The notes: generated from the letters alone by a model not told the origin. 64,000 nucleotides of DNA from Bacillus benzoevorans (GCF_014207535.1 NZ_JACHGK010000004.1:124001-188000); one strand, 5' to 3'. Positions 41,182-50,765 are shown, numbered from the stretch's first letter. A program made the numbers and translations.

Positions 41182-44046
41182 TTAATCCCCTGTTACAGCA
41201 TACTCTGCCTCCATCCGGCTCCTGTCACGGGCTAACATCGGCTTTAAATATATTCCTGTATAAGAGCCATCCGTTTCAGCAACCTCTTCAGGGGTTCCGG
41301 ATGCAACAATCGTACCGCCTTTATCGCCGCCCTCAGGTCCAAGGTCAATAATATAATCAGCTGTTTTAATGACATCAAGATTATGCTCAATGACGAGTAC
41401 GGTGTCGCCATTGTCGACCAGGCGCTGCAGCACTTGAAGCAGTCTGGCAATATCATCCACATGCAGTCCGGTTGTCGGCTCATCTAAAATATAGAGGGTT
41501 TTCCCATTTGTCCGGCGGTGCAGTTCCGAAGCGAGCTTCACCCGCTGCGCCTCTCCGCCTGACAGCGTTGTAGCCGGCTGCCCCAGCTTAACGTAACCCA
41601 GTCCGACATCATAAATCGTTTGCAGTTTGCGCTTGATTTTTGGAATGTTTTCAAAGAACTGCAATGCATCTTCAACCGTCATTTCTAAAACTTCTGCAAT
41701 ATTTTTCCCTTTGTATTTCACTTCAAGTGTTTCCCGGTTATAGCGTTTGCCATGGCACACCTCGCAAGGAACATAGACATCAGGCAAAAAGTGCATTTCG
41801 ATCTTGATGATCCCATCACCGCGGCACGCCTCACATCTCCCGCCTTTGACATTAAAGCTAAAGCGCCCTTTCTTATAGCCGCGCACTTTTGCTTCATTCG
41901 TTACAGCGTAGACATCGCGGATATCATCAAACACGCCTATATAAGTAGCCGGATTCGATCGAGGAGAACGGCCAATCGGCGATTGATCGATATCGATTAC
42001 CTTCTCTAAATGTTCGACTCCTTTAATCGAACGATATTTCCCCGGCAGCGTTCGTGCCCGATGCAGCTGCTGTGCCAATGATTTATGAAGGATTTCGTTG
42101 ATTAAGCTGCTTTTCCCTGAGCCGGATACCCCCGTAACCGCAATAAACAATCCGAGTGGGAATTTGACATTGACATTTTTCAGATTGTTTTCCGCCGCTC
42201 CTTTTATATCAATAAACCGTCCGTCCGGTTTGCGTCTTTCGATCGGTAACGGGATAAACTTTTTCCCTGATAAATACTGTCCTGTCAATGAATTCGGGTC
42301 AGCCATCACTTCCTCCGGTGTTCCGGCGGAAATAATCCGGCCGCCGTGAACACCGGCACCAGGACCGACATCAATTAAATAATCAGCCGCCCGCATTGTA
42401 TCCTCATCGTGCTCTACGACAATTAAGGTATTCCCGATATCGCGCATTTCCTGCAAGGAACCGATCAGGCGGTCATTGTCGCGCTGATGCAATCCGATCG
42501 ATGGTTCATCTAAAATATAGAGAACGCCGGTTAGACGGGAACCAATCTGCGTTGCCAGCCGGATCCGCTGTGCTTCTCCCCCTGAGAGGGTTCCGGCAGC
42601 GCGGCTTAATGTTAAATAATCAAGACCGACATTTTTGAGGAAACCAAGGCGCTCCTTAATTTCACGAAAAATCAAATGACCAATTTTCCTTTCCTTTTCC
42701 GATAATTCCAGGGAATTGAAAAAGTCCAGCGCCTCTACAACCGAGAGCTCCGTAATATCTGCGATATTTTTTCCTGCAATTAAAACAGCAAGGATTTCCT
42801 TTTTCAGCCGTTGACCTTTACAAGCCTGGCATGGGCGCTCAGCCATGTATTTTTCCATCTGCTCACGGATCCAGTCGGAGCTTGTGTCGTGATAACGGCG
42901 GTTTACATTCTTGAGAATCCCTTCAAATTCAATGTCATTATCGCGGATTTGCCCAAAATCATTTTCATAGTGGAAGTGGATTTTCTCACCATCTGAGCCA
43001 TAGAGAATTTTATTCAGCTGCTCTTCCGGAATATCCTTCACCGGAATGCTCATATCAATGCCGTAATGGTTACAAACACATTCCAGCAGCTGCGGATAAT
43101 ATTGCGAACTCGTTGGTTCCCATGGGGCAATGGCATGCTCTTTCAAGGATAAATCTTTATTTGGGATAACGAGATCAACGTCAACCTTTTTCTTCATCCC
43201 AAGTCCGTCACATTCCGGGCAAGCCCCGAAAGGATTATTAAAAGAAAAAAAACGCGGCTCTAGAAGCGGAATAGAAAAGCCGCAGATTGGGCAGGCATGG
43301 TTTTCACTGAACAATAACTCCTCCTCGCCCATCACATCGACGATCACATTGCCCTCTCCCAGCTTTAAGGCTGCTTCAAGGGAATCAGACAGGCGGGCGG
43401 CAACCCCTTCTTTCACCACAATCCGGTCTATGATAACCTCTATCGAATGCTTTTTATTTTTTTCCAGTTCAATATCTTCGCCTAAATCATACATTTGCCC
43501 GTCGATACGGACACGGACATAGCCCTGTTTTTTAATATCCTCGAGGACTTTCACATGCGCTCCCTTTCTTCCCGAAATTACCGGGGCGAGCACCTGAATT
43601 TTCGTTCTTTCCGGATAAGCAGCAATACGATCTACCATTTGTTCAATGGTCTGTGCGGAAATTTCGATTCCGTGGGTTGGGCACGTCGGGTGGCCCACTC
43701 TGGCAAAAAGGAGACGAAAATAATCATAGATTTCCGTAACCGTTCCAACGGTTGAACGCGGATTGCGGCTTGTGGTTTTCTGGTCAATCGAAATCGCCGG
43801 CGAAAGACCTTCAATTGAATCCACATCCGGCTTATCCATCTGCCCAAGAAACTGGCGGGCATAGGATGACAATGATTCAACATATCTCCGCTGCCCTTCC
43901 GCGTAAATGGTATCGAACGCAAGGGAGGACTTTCCCGAACCGGAAAGCCCCGTCAATACAACCAATTTATCTCTTGGAATCGTGACATCAACATTTTTTA
44001 AATTATGAACTCTGGCACCTTTTACAATTAGTTTATCTAACGCCAT
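41182..44046 (-). CDS. uvrA: UvrABC system protein A
   Basis: 954 aa. DNA damage sensor of nucleotide excision repair. Two ABC ATPase halves: Walker A GLSGSGKSSLAF (about residue 31) and GVSGSGKSSLIN (about 640); signature LSGGEAQRIRLA and LSGGEAQRVKLA. Zinc modules CPICG...CPEC (about 252-283) and CEAC...CEVC (about 737-765). Starts 7 bp after uvrB; the two form one operon. Confidence 0.98.
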   Translation of the reverse strand: MALDKLIVKGARVHNLKNVDVTIPRDKLVVLTGLSGSGKSSLAFDTIYAEGQRRYVESLSSYARQFLGQMDKPDVDSIEGLSPAISIDQKTTSRNPRSTVGTVTEIYDYFRLLFARVGHPTCPTHGIEISAQTIEQMVDRIAAYPERTKIQVLAPVISGRKGAHVKVLEDIKKQGYVRVRIDGQMYDLGEDIELEKNKKHSIEVIIDRIVVKEGVAARLSDSLEAALKLGEGNVIVDVMGEEELLFSENHACPICGFSIPLLEPRFFSFNNPFGACPECDGLGMKKKVDVDLVIPNKDLSLKEHAIAPWEPTSSQYYPQLLECVCNHYGIDMSIPVKDIPEEQLNKILYGSDGEKIHFHYENDFGQIRDNDIEFEGILKNVNRRYHDTSSDWIREQMEKYMAERPCQACKGQRLKKEILAVLIAGKNIADITELSVVEALDFFNSLELSEKERKIGHLIFREIKERLGFLKNVGLDYLTLSRAAGTLSGGEAQRIRLATQIGSRLTGVLYILDEPSIGLHQRDNDRLIGSLQEMRDIGNTLIVVEHDEDTMRAADYLIDVGPGAGVHGGRIISAGTPEEVMADPNSLTGQYLSGKKFIPLPIERRKPDGRFIDIKGAAENNLKNVNVKFPLGLFIAVTGVSGSGKSSLINEILHKSLAQQLHRARTLPGKYRSIKGVEHLEKVIDIDQSPIGRSPRSNPATYIGVFDDIRDVYAVTNEAKVRGYKKGRFSFNVKGGRCEACRGDGIIKIEMHFLPDVYVPCEVCHGKRYNRETLEVKYKGKNIAEVLEMTVEDALQFFENIPKIKRKLQTIYDVGLGYVKLGQPATTLSGGEAQRVKLASELHRRTNGKTLYILDEPTTGLHVDDIARLLQVLQRLVDNGDTVLVIEHNLDVIKTADYIIDLGPEGGDKGGTIVASGTPEEVAETDGSYTGIYLKPMLARDRSRMEAEYAVTGD

Positions 44047-44052
44047 GAATGG

Positions 44053-46032
44053 TTACCCCTCCGATTTCAGCTCTAAAATTAGATCACGAAGCTCTGCCGC
44101 ACGTTCGAAATTGAGGGCTTTTGCTGCTTCTTTCATCTCTTTTTCCATATTCATAATGAATTCATCTTTTTCCTTCTTGGACATCTTCTTGTATTGGGAA
44201 GATGGTTTATATTCTTCTTGTTCCTCCGCCGCATGGGTGGCACGAATCGCTTCACGAATTTCCTTTTGAATCGTTTGCGGTGTGACGCCGTGTTTGCGGT
44301 TATATTCTTCCTGAATCGCACGGCGTCTTTTTGTTTCATTTATAGCAATTTCCATTGAATTCGTTATTTTATCCCCGTACATAATGACCTGTCCGTTCGC
44401 ATTACGAGCGGCGCGCCCAATCGTTTGAATGAGGGAACGCTCTGAACGCAGGAAGCCTTCCTTATCTGCGTCAAGAATAGCCACCAGTGAAACCTCGGGA
44501 ATATCCAAACCTTCCCTAAGAAGGTTGATTCCGACTAATACATCATAGACTCCAAGACGGAGTTCACGGATGATTTCAATCCGCTCCAATGTTTTAACCT
44601 CGGAATGCAGGTAGTTCACCTTGATGCCGATTTCCTTTAAATAATCCGTTAAATCCTCAGACATCTTCTTCGTCAGCGTCGTCACTAGAACACGCTCATT
44701 TTTTGCCGTTCGCTCTTGAATCTCAGAAATTAAATCATCAATCTGTCCTTCTATTGGTCTGACGGTGATAATTGGGTCCAGGAGTCCTGTCGGGCGGATA
44801 ATCTGCTCCACCATTTCCGGAGAATGCTCCTGCTCATACGGACCGGGTGTAGCAGAAACATAAACAATTTGCTTCACATGCCGATCAAATTCGTCAAAAG
44901 TTAACGGACGGTTATCGAGTGCAGACGGCAGGCGGAAGCCATGATCCACCAGCACCTGCTTTCTTGCCCTATCCCCATTAAACATCCCGCGGATTTGCGG
45001 CAAAGTGACATGGGACTCGTCAATAACAATTAAGAAATCTTCCGGAAAATAATCAAGAAGTGTATAAGGAGTAGAACCCGGAGGACGCAATGTCAGATGA
45101 CGGGAATAGTTTTCAATCCCTGAGCAAAAGCCCATTTCCCGCATCATTTCTAAGTCATAGCGTGTCCTCTGCTCAAGCCGCTGTGCCTCAAGCAGTTTAT
45201 CGTCCGCGCGCAATTCAGCGAGACGTTCTTCCAATTCCTTTTCAATGTTTTGGATCGCAATCTGCATCTTTTCATCACGGGTAACGAAGTGGGAGGCCGG
45301 GAAAATCGCCACATGCTCACGTTCACCGATAATTTCCCCTGTTAAGGCATCGACTTCGCGAATGCGGTCAATTTCATCTCCGAAAAATTCCACCCTGATG
45401 CAATGCTCATCCTTTGAAGCAGGAAAGATCTCAACGACATCGCCGCGGACCCGGAAGGTACCACGGATAAAGTTGATATCATTCCGCTCATACTGAATAT
45501 CAACCAACCGGCGTAATAGTTGATTCCGTTCAATTTCCATCCCGGTTCTTAAAGACAGAACCATCTCACGGTATTCTTCCGGCGATCCTAAACCGTAAAT
45601 GCAGGAAACACTGGCAATGATAATAACATCCTTCCGTTCAAATAATGAGGATGTTGCCGAGTGGCGCAGTTTATCGATTTCATCATTGATGCTGGCATCC
45701 TTTTCAATAAAGGTATCAGTAGAAGGGACGTAAGCCTCCGGTTGAAAATAATCATAATAGCTGACAAAATACTCTACTGCATTATTTGGAAAAAACTCTT
45801 TAAATTCACTGTACAGCTGTCCTGCAAGTGTTTTGTTATGAGCCATAATCAGTGTCGGTTTATTCACTTCTTTGATGACGTTAGAAATCGTAAAGGTTTT
45901 TCCCGTCCCTGTTGCTCCCAGTAAGGTTTGATGACGTTTCCCCGCATGAATGCCGGCAACGATCTTCTTGATCGCTTCAGGCTGATCCCCCTGCGGTGTA
46001 TACTTTGAAACTAATTCAAATTGGTCTTTCAA
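44053..46032 (-). CDS. uvrB: UvrABC system protein B
   Basis: 659 aa. Helicase-like damage verification subunit. Walker A GATGTGKTFTISN (about residues 39-51), beta-hairpin YYDYFQPEAYVP, DEAD-like DESH, QTIGRAARN motif VI and a C-terminal UVR domain (FERAAELRDLILELK) that contacts UvrC. A LexA-box-like sequence lies 135 bp upstream. Upstream of uvrA. Confidence 0.98.
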   Translation of the reverse strand: MKDQFELVSKYTPQGDQPEAIKKIVAGIHAGKRHQTLLGATGTGKTFTISNVIKEVNKPTLIMAHNKTLAGQLYSEFKEFFPNNAVEYFVSYYDYFQPEAYVPSTDTFIEKDASINDEIDKLRHSATSSLFERKDVIIIASVSCIYGLGSPEEYREMVLSLRTGMEIERNQLLRRLVDIQYERNDINFIRGTFRVRGDVVEIFPASKDEHCIRVEFFGDEIDRIREVDALTGEIIGEREHVAIFPASHFVTRDEKMQIAIQNIEKELEERLAELRADDKLLEAQRLEQRTRYDLEMMREMGFCSGIENYSRHLTLRPPGSTPYTLLDYFPEDFLIVIDESHVTLPQIRGMFNGDRARKQVLVDHGFRLPSALDNRPLTFDEFDRHVKQIVYVSATPGPYEQEHSPEMVEQIIRPTGLLDPIITVRPIEGQIDDLISEIQERTAKNERVLVTTLTKKMSEDLTDYLKEIGIKVNYLHSEVKTLERIEIIRELRLGVYDVLVGINLLREGLDIPEVSLVAILDADKEGFLRSERSLIQTIGRAARNANGQVIMYGDKITNSMEIAINETKRRRAIQEEYNRKHGVTPQTIQKEIREAIRATHAAEEQEEYKPSSQYKKMSKKEKDEFIMNMEKEMKEAAKALNFERAAELRDLILELKSEG

Positions 46033-46166
46033 TCATTGTCCCCCCATCCATTTTTGCTGCTTTATCTGAATCTGCTGTCCATTCCCCATCGCAGATCAAT
46101 CCCGTTTCCTATTGATTCAGTTATACCCATTCTACCACAAAAAAAGCAAATATAAACAACTAAACA

Positions 46167-46180
46167 CGAACAAACATTCC
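46167..46180 (-). promoter_or_regulatory. Candidate LexA (SOS) box upstream of uvrB
   Basis: CGAACAAACATTCC: one half-site CGAAC matches the Bacillus SOS box, and the other half reads ATTCC for GTTCG (3 of 5 match). Expected at this place, because uvrBA is LexA-controlled in B. subtilis. Confidence 0.6.
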
Positions 46181-46193
46181 ATCAAAAATAAAA

Positions 46194-46223
46194 CAAAAAA
46201 ACCTGTTCCAATGTGGAAAGGTT
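46194..46223 (-). terminator. Terminator after csbA
   Basis: AACCT-TTCCA-CAT-TGGAA-C-AGGTT with a one-base bulge, then TTTTTTTG on the minus strand. A second hairpin, AACTGGC/GCCAGTT (about 46245-46270), lies between it and csbA. The rest of the csbA-uvrB gap holds the LexA box and the uvrB leader. Confidence 0.65.
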
Positions 46224-46334
46224 TCCGTTTCTATTATCGTGAGCAACTGGCTGCTAATGGATGCCAGTTGTCTAGGTTCTGAATGATAATGGATGTGTGC
46301 CGGCAGCCCTGTCTCCTAACAAAAGAGACAACCG

Positions 46335-46568
46335 CTACGGATGCAGTTTTGCCTTTTTTTTGATTCTTTCCGCATACCAAAAACCAACGGTTAAGGAAAA
46401 GGCGTCGATAATAATCAAAGTAAGTGAATCTGTATATCCTTTATATACAGAGGCTGCAATTAAAGCCACGGTTAAGACAAGCGCTAACACCCGGTTATAC
46501 GTGACTCTCGCAAACAATATAACTATCAGACATGGTAATACTAAAGCGGATAAATACTTTAATACCAA
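46335..46568 (-). CDS. csbA: General stress membrane protein CsbA
   Basis: 77 aa, with two or three membrane helices (about residues 2-20, 26-44 and 48-66) and a Lys-rich C-terminus (ERIKKKAKLHP). Matches B. subtilis CsbA, a SigB-controlled protein of unknown function upstream of uvrBA. No SigB promoter was checked in detail. Confidence 0.85.
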   Translation of the reverse strand: MVLKYLSALVLPCLIVILFARVTYNRVLALVLTVALIAASVYKGYTDSLTLIIIDAFSLTVGFWYAERIKKKAKLHP

Positions 46569-46765
46569 TTATGACACCCTCTTTGGCCCGATTCACAAAG
46601 AATCAGCGCGATAAAATTTTCTACCTATTACAGATAGAAGGAATGCTGGTTTTCACAGAAGAGAACCAGCATCCTGCATTTCTATTATAAATTGGATAAG
46701 ATATAGATACAACCAGGCTTTTCTGCCGCAGAAAAATAAATTACTTTTTTTAAAAGGGTCACTGG

Positions 46766-48088
46766 TTAAATTTTAACCTCTTCTGGTTCCGCTTCTTTCG
46801 GGCTGCTTTTTTTCACTTCGATAAAAATAATATGATGCTCATCTATTTCAGTTATCGTAAAGAGATAACCTTCTGCTTCAATGGAGTCGCCTAGTTTTAC
46901 TTCATATGATTGATTTAAAAACCAGCCGCCAATCGTATCGACGTCATCTTCGTCCAAATGGATACCGAGCAGATCATTCACTTCCGAGATCAAAAGCTTC
47001 GCATCAAGAATATAGTGGTCTTCACCCTTTTTTCTTATTTCCGGGATTTCATCGGCATCAAACTCGTCACGAATTTCACCGACAATTTCTTCGACCATAT
47101 CCTCCATCGTGACCATTCCGGCAGTACCGCCGTATTCATCAAGCAGAATCGCGACATAGCTGCGCTCTTTTTGCAGGAGCAGCAGCAAATCATGTATCGG
47201 GATCGTTTCAATGACGGAGATGGCCGGTTTAACAAAATTGGATAACGGGGCATCCGGATTGTCTACCCATGCCGTTAATACATCCTTCATATGAACAATT
47301 CCGATAATATTATCTTTGTCACCATCCTCCACAACGGGATAACGGGTATATTTTTCCTGATTCATGATGCTGAGAATTTTATCTTTGCTGTCATTTATCG
47401 AAAGAGTCACCATTTCGGTACGCGGTACCATGATCTCCTTCGCTACCCGCTCATCAAAGTCGAAAATATTCGTCACATACTTATATTCCGACTGATTAAT
47501 TTCTCCGCTTTCATAACTTTCCGACAGGATGATCCGCAGCTCTTCCTCTGAGCGGGACAATTCATTTTCTGAGACTGTTTTAAAGCCGAATAACCCCGTA
47601 ATAAAACGAGCTGAATGATTCATCGACCAAACAATTGGATAGGTCAGGCGGTTAAACCAAATCAGCGGGGAGGCAATAAGCAGGGTAATCTGTTCACTTT
47701 TTTGAATCGCAAAAGATTTCGGCGCTAATTCACCTACCACGACATTGAGAAAAGTAATCAAACTAAAGGCAATGATCACAGAGACCGGGGCAGCTATTGC
47801 AGATGATAGGTTCCACTCAGCAAACAATGCCTTAAAGATATGCGCTACCGTCGGTTCACCAAGCCACCCGATTCCAAGTGCCGTGATCGTAATTCCTAAT
47901 TGACACGTTGATAAATACTCGTCCAAATGGGTCGTTACCTTGTGGGCCGCCATGGCTTTTCTATTTCCTTCCTCCACTAGCTGGCTGATCCTTGTCCCCC
48001 TGACACGGATGATCGAAAACTCTGCGGCAACAAAAAAAGCCGTTAAGGCAATTAATATAAAAAGTACAAATAACTTAAAACCGTCCAA
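46766..48088 (-). CDS. CNNM-type transporter/hemolysin family protein (DUF21-CBS-CorC_HlyC)
   Basis: 440 aa. DUF21 (CNNM) membrane domain with about four helices (residues 1-190; AAEFSIIRVRGTRISQLVEEG), two CBS domains (about 205-335; MVPRTEMVTLSIND and DEYGGTAGMVTMEDMVEEIVGE) and a C-terminal CorC_HlyC domain. Related B. subtilis proteins (MpfA/YhdP) export magnesium. The TTG at 48088 is the only usable start; an in-frame TAG lies six codons upstream. The leader has a hairpin CCCTCG/CGAGGG placed between a strong AGGGAGGTG and the start. Confidence 0.85.
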   Translation of the reverse strand: MDGFKLFVLFILIALTAFFVAAEFSIIRVRGTRISQLVEEGNRKAMAAHKVTTHLDEYLSTCQLGITITALGIGWLGEPTVAHIFKALFAEWNLSSAIAAPVSVIIAFSLITFLNVVVGELAPKSFAIQKSEQITLLIASPLIWFNRLTYPIVWSMNHSARFITGLFGFKTVSENELSRSEEELRIILSESYESGEINQSEYKYVTNIFDFDERVAKEIMVPRTEMVTLSINDSKDKILSIMNQEKYTRYPVVEDGDKDNIIGIVHMKDVLTAWVDNPDAPLSNFVKPAISVIETIPIHDLLLLLQKERSYVAILLDEYGGTAGMVTMEDMVEEIVGEIRDEFDADEIPEIRKKGEDHYILDAKLLISEVNDLLGIHLDEDDVDTIGGWFLNQSYEVKLGDSIEAEGYLFTITEIDEHHIIFIEVKKSSPKEAEPEEVKI

Positions 48089-48255
48089 AAAGTCCCTCGT
48101 CTAATAAGCGAGGGTTCACCTCCCTATTTATAAAAAACGATAAATTACTCTTATTTTACTATAGCACGTTTTATTTTAAACATAAAGATAACCCGCTATG
48201 TGACCTGATCTAAAAAAATCATGAACAATGATTCGTTCATGATTTTTTATCTACG

Positions 48256-48272
48256 TGAATATTCGTTATAAT
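48256..48272 (+). promoter_or_regulatory. Candidate CzrA operator over the czrA -10 box
   Basis: TGAATATTCGTTAT (48256-48269) resembles the ArsR/SmtB-family operator TGAACATATGTTCA and overlaps TATAAT (48267-48272). A perfect 14-bp inverted repeat (AAAAAATCATGAAC, 8 nt, GTTCATGATTTTTT; 48213-48248) lies just upstream. Confidence 0.5.
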
Positions 48273-48292
48273 GAATAATAGGAGTTGATAAA

Positions 48293-48610
48293 ATGGAAAA
48301 CGAAAACCAACCGGCGGCAGAGCAAGAGCTAGATGAAGAAACATTATTTATCGTGGCACAGACCTTTAAGGCGTTGTCCGATCCTACCCGGATCCGGATT
48401 CTTCATCTGCTCTTTCATGGCGAGCATTCCGTCAATGAAATCGCTGAAAAGCTGGGGCTGCTGCAATCAACAGTTTCCCACCAGCTGCGCTTCCTGAAAA
48501 ATTTGCGACTCGTTAAATTCCGCCGCGAAGGAACGTCTTTATTTTACACACATGATGATGAACATGTGATGGATATCCTCAAGCAGACGATTGAACATGC
48601 CCATCACTAA
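48293..48610 (+). CDS. czrA: ArsR-family metal-sensing repressor CzrA
   Basis: 105 aa winged-helix repressor (HTH around residues 50-72, NEIAEKLGLLQSTVSHQLRFL). Helix alpha-5 ligands are in place: HDDEHVMDILKQTIEHAHH contains the Asp-x-His and His-x-x-His pattern used by CzrA to sense Zn, Co and Ni. It overlaps the 3' end of the convergent czcD by three bases. Predicted to control czcD through the palindrome upstream of that gene. Confidence 0.93.
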   Translation: MENENQPAAEQELDEETLFIVAQTFKALSDPTRIRILHLLFHGEHSVNEIAEKLGLLQSTVSHQLRFLKNLRLVKFRREGTSLFYTHDDEHVMDILKQTIEHAHH

Positions 48611-49539
48611 TTACAGGTTGGATGTGGATTCGGACATCCATTTTGATTATTTTCTATCTGGAGTGTGCTATGCTCGATTCCGAAATGATCATGCAGGATT
48701 GTCTGCGCCTCCAGTAGAATATTATCATGAATGCCTGGTGCCTCTATGGCAATATGGCAGCTCAGCATTGGCATTCCCGATGTGATTGACCAGATATGAA
48801 GGTCATGCACTTCCATAACATGCGGGATATTTAACAAGGCCGCTTTCACATCATCCATATGAAATTGATCCGGTGTTCCTTCCATTAATATATGGAAAGA
48901 ATCCTTTGTTACTCTCCAGCCGCTGATAAGAATTAAAACAGCAACGATGATGCTGGCAATTGGGTCGGCAATTCCCCAGCCAAAGAAGATCATCAGTAAA
49001 GCGGCAGCGATGGCCCCAACCGAACCAAGCATATCTCCAATCACATGAAGGAAAGCGCTTCTTACATTTAAGTTTTCCTCTTTATCACCGCTCATTAAAA
49101 TCCAGGCCGCGGCAATATTGACCAACAGACCAATAACGGAAATGATCAGCATCCCCGTACTTTGCACCTCTGGCGGATTCAGAAAACGGTGAAAGGCTTC
49201 ATAAAAGATGTACAGTGAAATGACCATTAATGTAATGCCATTTAAAGATGCGGCGATAATTTCAAACCGTCTATAACCAAAGGTTTTGGATTGGGATGCT
49301 TGCTTCTCGCCAAGCTTCATGGCAAAAAAACTCAGTCCCAAGGCCGCAGCGTCACTCAACATATGACCGGCATCTGACAGCAGGGCGAGACTGTTCGTGA
49401 CGATACCGCCGATTACTTCGACAACCATAAAAAGTGATATGAGTAGAAACGCAGAAAATAACGCTTTTTTATTGCCAGCATGACCGTGTGAATGGCCATG
49501 ACTATGTCCGTGGTGATGGTGTCCATGGTGATGTCCCAT
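48607..49539 (-). CDS. czcD: Cation diffusion facilitator CzcD (Zn/Co/Cd efflux)
   Basis: 310 aa. His-rich N-terminus (GHHHGHHHHGHSHGHSHGH, residues 2-20), six membrane helices, Zn-type metal sites HxxxD in helix 2 (DAGHMLSDA) and in helix 5 (HVIGDMLGS), and a C-terminal cytosolic domain with HDLHIWSIT. Exports divalent metals in exchange for H+ or K+. Preceded by a CzrA-type palindrome. Confidence 0.95.
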   Translation of the reverse strand: MGHHHGHHHHGHSHGHSHGHAGNKKALFSAFLLISLFMVVEVIGGIVTNSLALLSDAGHMLSDAAALGLSFFAMKLGEKQASQSKTFGYRRFEIIAASLNGITLMVISLYIFYEAFHRFLNPPEVQSTGMLIISVIGLLVNIAAAWILMSGDKEENLNVRSAFLHVIGDMLGSVGAIAAALLMIFFGWGIADPIASIIVAVLILISGWRVTKDSFHILMEGTPDQFHMDDVKAALLNIPHVMEVHDLHIWSITSGMPMLSCHIAIEAPGIHDNILLEAQTILHDHFGIEHSTLQIENNQNGCPNPHPTCN

Positions 49540-49562
49540 ATAACCGCCTACTTTCTTCTCTT

Positions 49563-49582
49563 ATATGAATATATGTTCATAT
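49563..49582 (-). promoter_or_regulatory. CzrA operator upstream of czcD
   Basis: ATATGAATATATGTTCATAT is a 20-bp near-perfect palindrome (one mismatch) of the CzrA type (TGAACATATGTTCA), 24 bp before the czcD ATG. Confidence 0.85.
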
Positions 49583-49748
49583 ATATTATGAAATAGAGAC
49601 AGAAAAAGTTCAATAGTTTTTACTATTTTTCACATTTTCATCATAATAATTTGTAGTAAATATTTCAATATAATAGCAAGAGCCGATGCCGTCATTATGG
49701 ATAAGTATAAAATACACATTTCCTATGAATACTATTTAGGTAAAGAAA

Positions 49749-49844
49749 ACTCGCCGATTGGCGAGCCAAAAGGCGAAGACAGAGGCGTAGCTGCACTTAT
49801 ACTTTTTTCCTAAAAATTGCTGCTCCGCCGGGGTTCTTCTTCGC
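49749..49844 (+). promoter_or_regulatory. Structured 5' leader of the second CDF gene, unassigned
   Basis: A hairpin CTCGCC-GATT-GGCGAG (49750-49765) is followed by a two-tiered stem. Outer GCGAAGA/TCTTCGC (49773-49779 and 49838-49844) and inner GGCG-T-AGC/GCT-C-CGCC enclose a 30-nt A/T-rich loop. The ACAGAGG junction recalls the lysine riboswitch but the rest of that class is absent. A riboswitch for a metal or metabolite is possible; not identified. Confidence 0.45.
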
Positions 49845-49900
49845 TGCAATTTTATACTAAAAGTGTAAAAAAGCAATGGTCTAGTGGAGGTTTTTATGGG

Positions 49901-50764
49901 ATGGGGGAAACAAATTTAAAGAAAGCAGAAAAAGGAGCATGGATTAGCATTTCTGCTTATATTTTATTATCAGCCATCAAGCTGACCGCGGGTAAAATCG
50001 GCCACTCAGAAGCCTTGTGGGCAGACGGTTTAAATAACCTAACTGATATCCTTGCATCGGCGGCAGTATTAATCGGTCTGCGCATCTCACAGAAACCGCC
50101 TGATGATAACCACCGCTACGGACATTCAAGAGCGGAAACGATCGCCTCATTAATGGCGGCCTTAATTATGTTCACGGTTGGCTTTCAGGTCATTTTTCAA
50201 TCGATACAGTCCTTTTATCAGCATGATGCCAGTGACCCGAACATCATGACCGCCCTGGTGGCATTATTGTCCGCCGTCTTTATGTTTGCTGTCTATGTTT
50301 ACAATCTTCGGTTGTCGAAAAAACTTAACAGCAAGGCACTGTATTCAGCAGCTCAGGATAACCGTTCGGATGCCCTTGTCAGTGTTGGTGCCGCGGTTGG
50401 AATTTTGGGGTCCTATTTTGGTCTTTCCTGGCTTGATCCATTGGCTGCGGTTATCGTCGGATTGATGATCTGCCGTACTGCTTGGGGCATCTTCAAGGAA
50501 GCGTCACTTGATTTAACCGATGCATTCGAAGTGGAGAAGCTAAAGGAACTTGAAGCAACGATTAATAAAACACCGGGCGTGAAATTAGTTAAAGACATCA
50601 AAGCCCGTTTGCACGGCAACCGAACAATTGTCGATGCCACTATTTTTGTCGAGCCGACTTTAACAATTGTAGAAGGACACCAGATTGCTGAAAACGTGGA
50701 AGAACGGCTGATTGCGGAACACGATGTGCAGGATTCAAATATTCATATCGAGCCGCAAATGTAA
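49901..50764 (+). CDS. Cation diffusion facilitator transporter, Mn/Fe-type metal sites (MneP/MneS-like)
   Basis: 287 aa from the ATG at 49901 (GGAGG 10 nt upstream); the frame is open to 49817 but the extra part is poor. Six membrane helices and a C-terminal domain (about residues 205-285). Metal sites are DxxxD in both TM2 (DGLNNLTDIL) and TM5 (DNRSDALVS). DxxxD pairs are typical of Mn- and Fe-exporting CDF proteins rather than Zn exporters (HxxxD). Likely Mn2+ efflux, as for B. subtilis MneP/MneS. Downstream of a structured leader. Confidence 0.85.
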   Translation: MGETNLKKAEKGAWISISAYILLSAIKLTAGKIGHSEALWADGLNNLTDILASAAVLIGLRISQKPPDDNHRYGHSRAETIASLMAALIMFTVGFQVIFQSIQSFYQHDASDPNIMTALVALLSAVFMFAVYVYNLRLSKKLNSKALYSAAQDNRSDALVSVGAAVGILGSYFGLSWLDPLAAVIVGLMICRTAWGIFKEASLDLTDAFEVEKLKELEATINKTPGVKLVKDIKARLHGNRTIVDATIFVEPTLTIVEGHQIAENVEERLIAEHDVQDSNIHIEPQM

Positions 50765-50765
50765 A

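Noticed and set aside
49740..49900. Lysine riboswitch or yybP-ykoY Mn riboswitch
   Set aside because: Only the AGAGG junction resembles the lysine class, and the GGGGAGUAG core of yybP-ykoY is missing.
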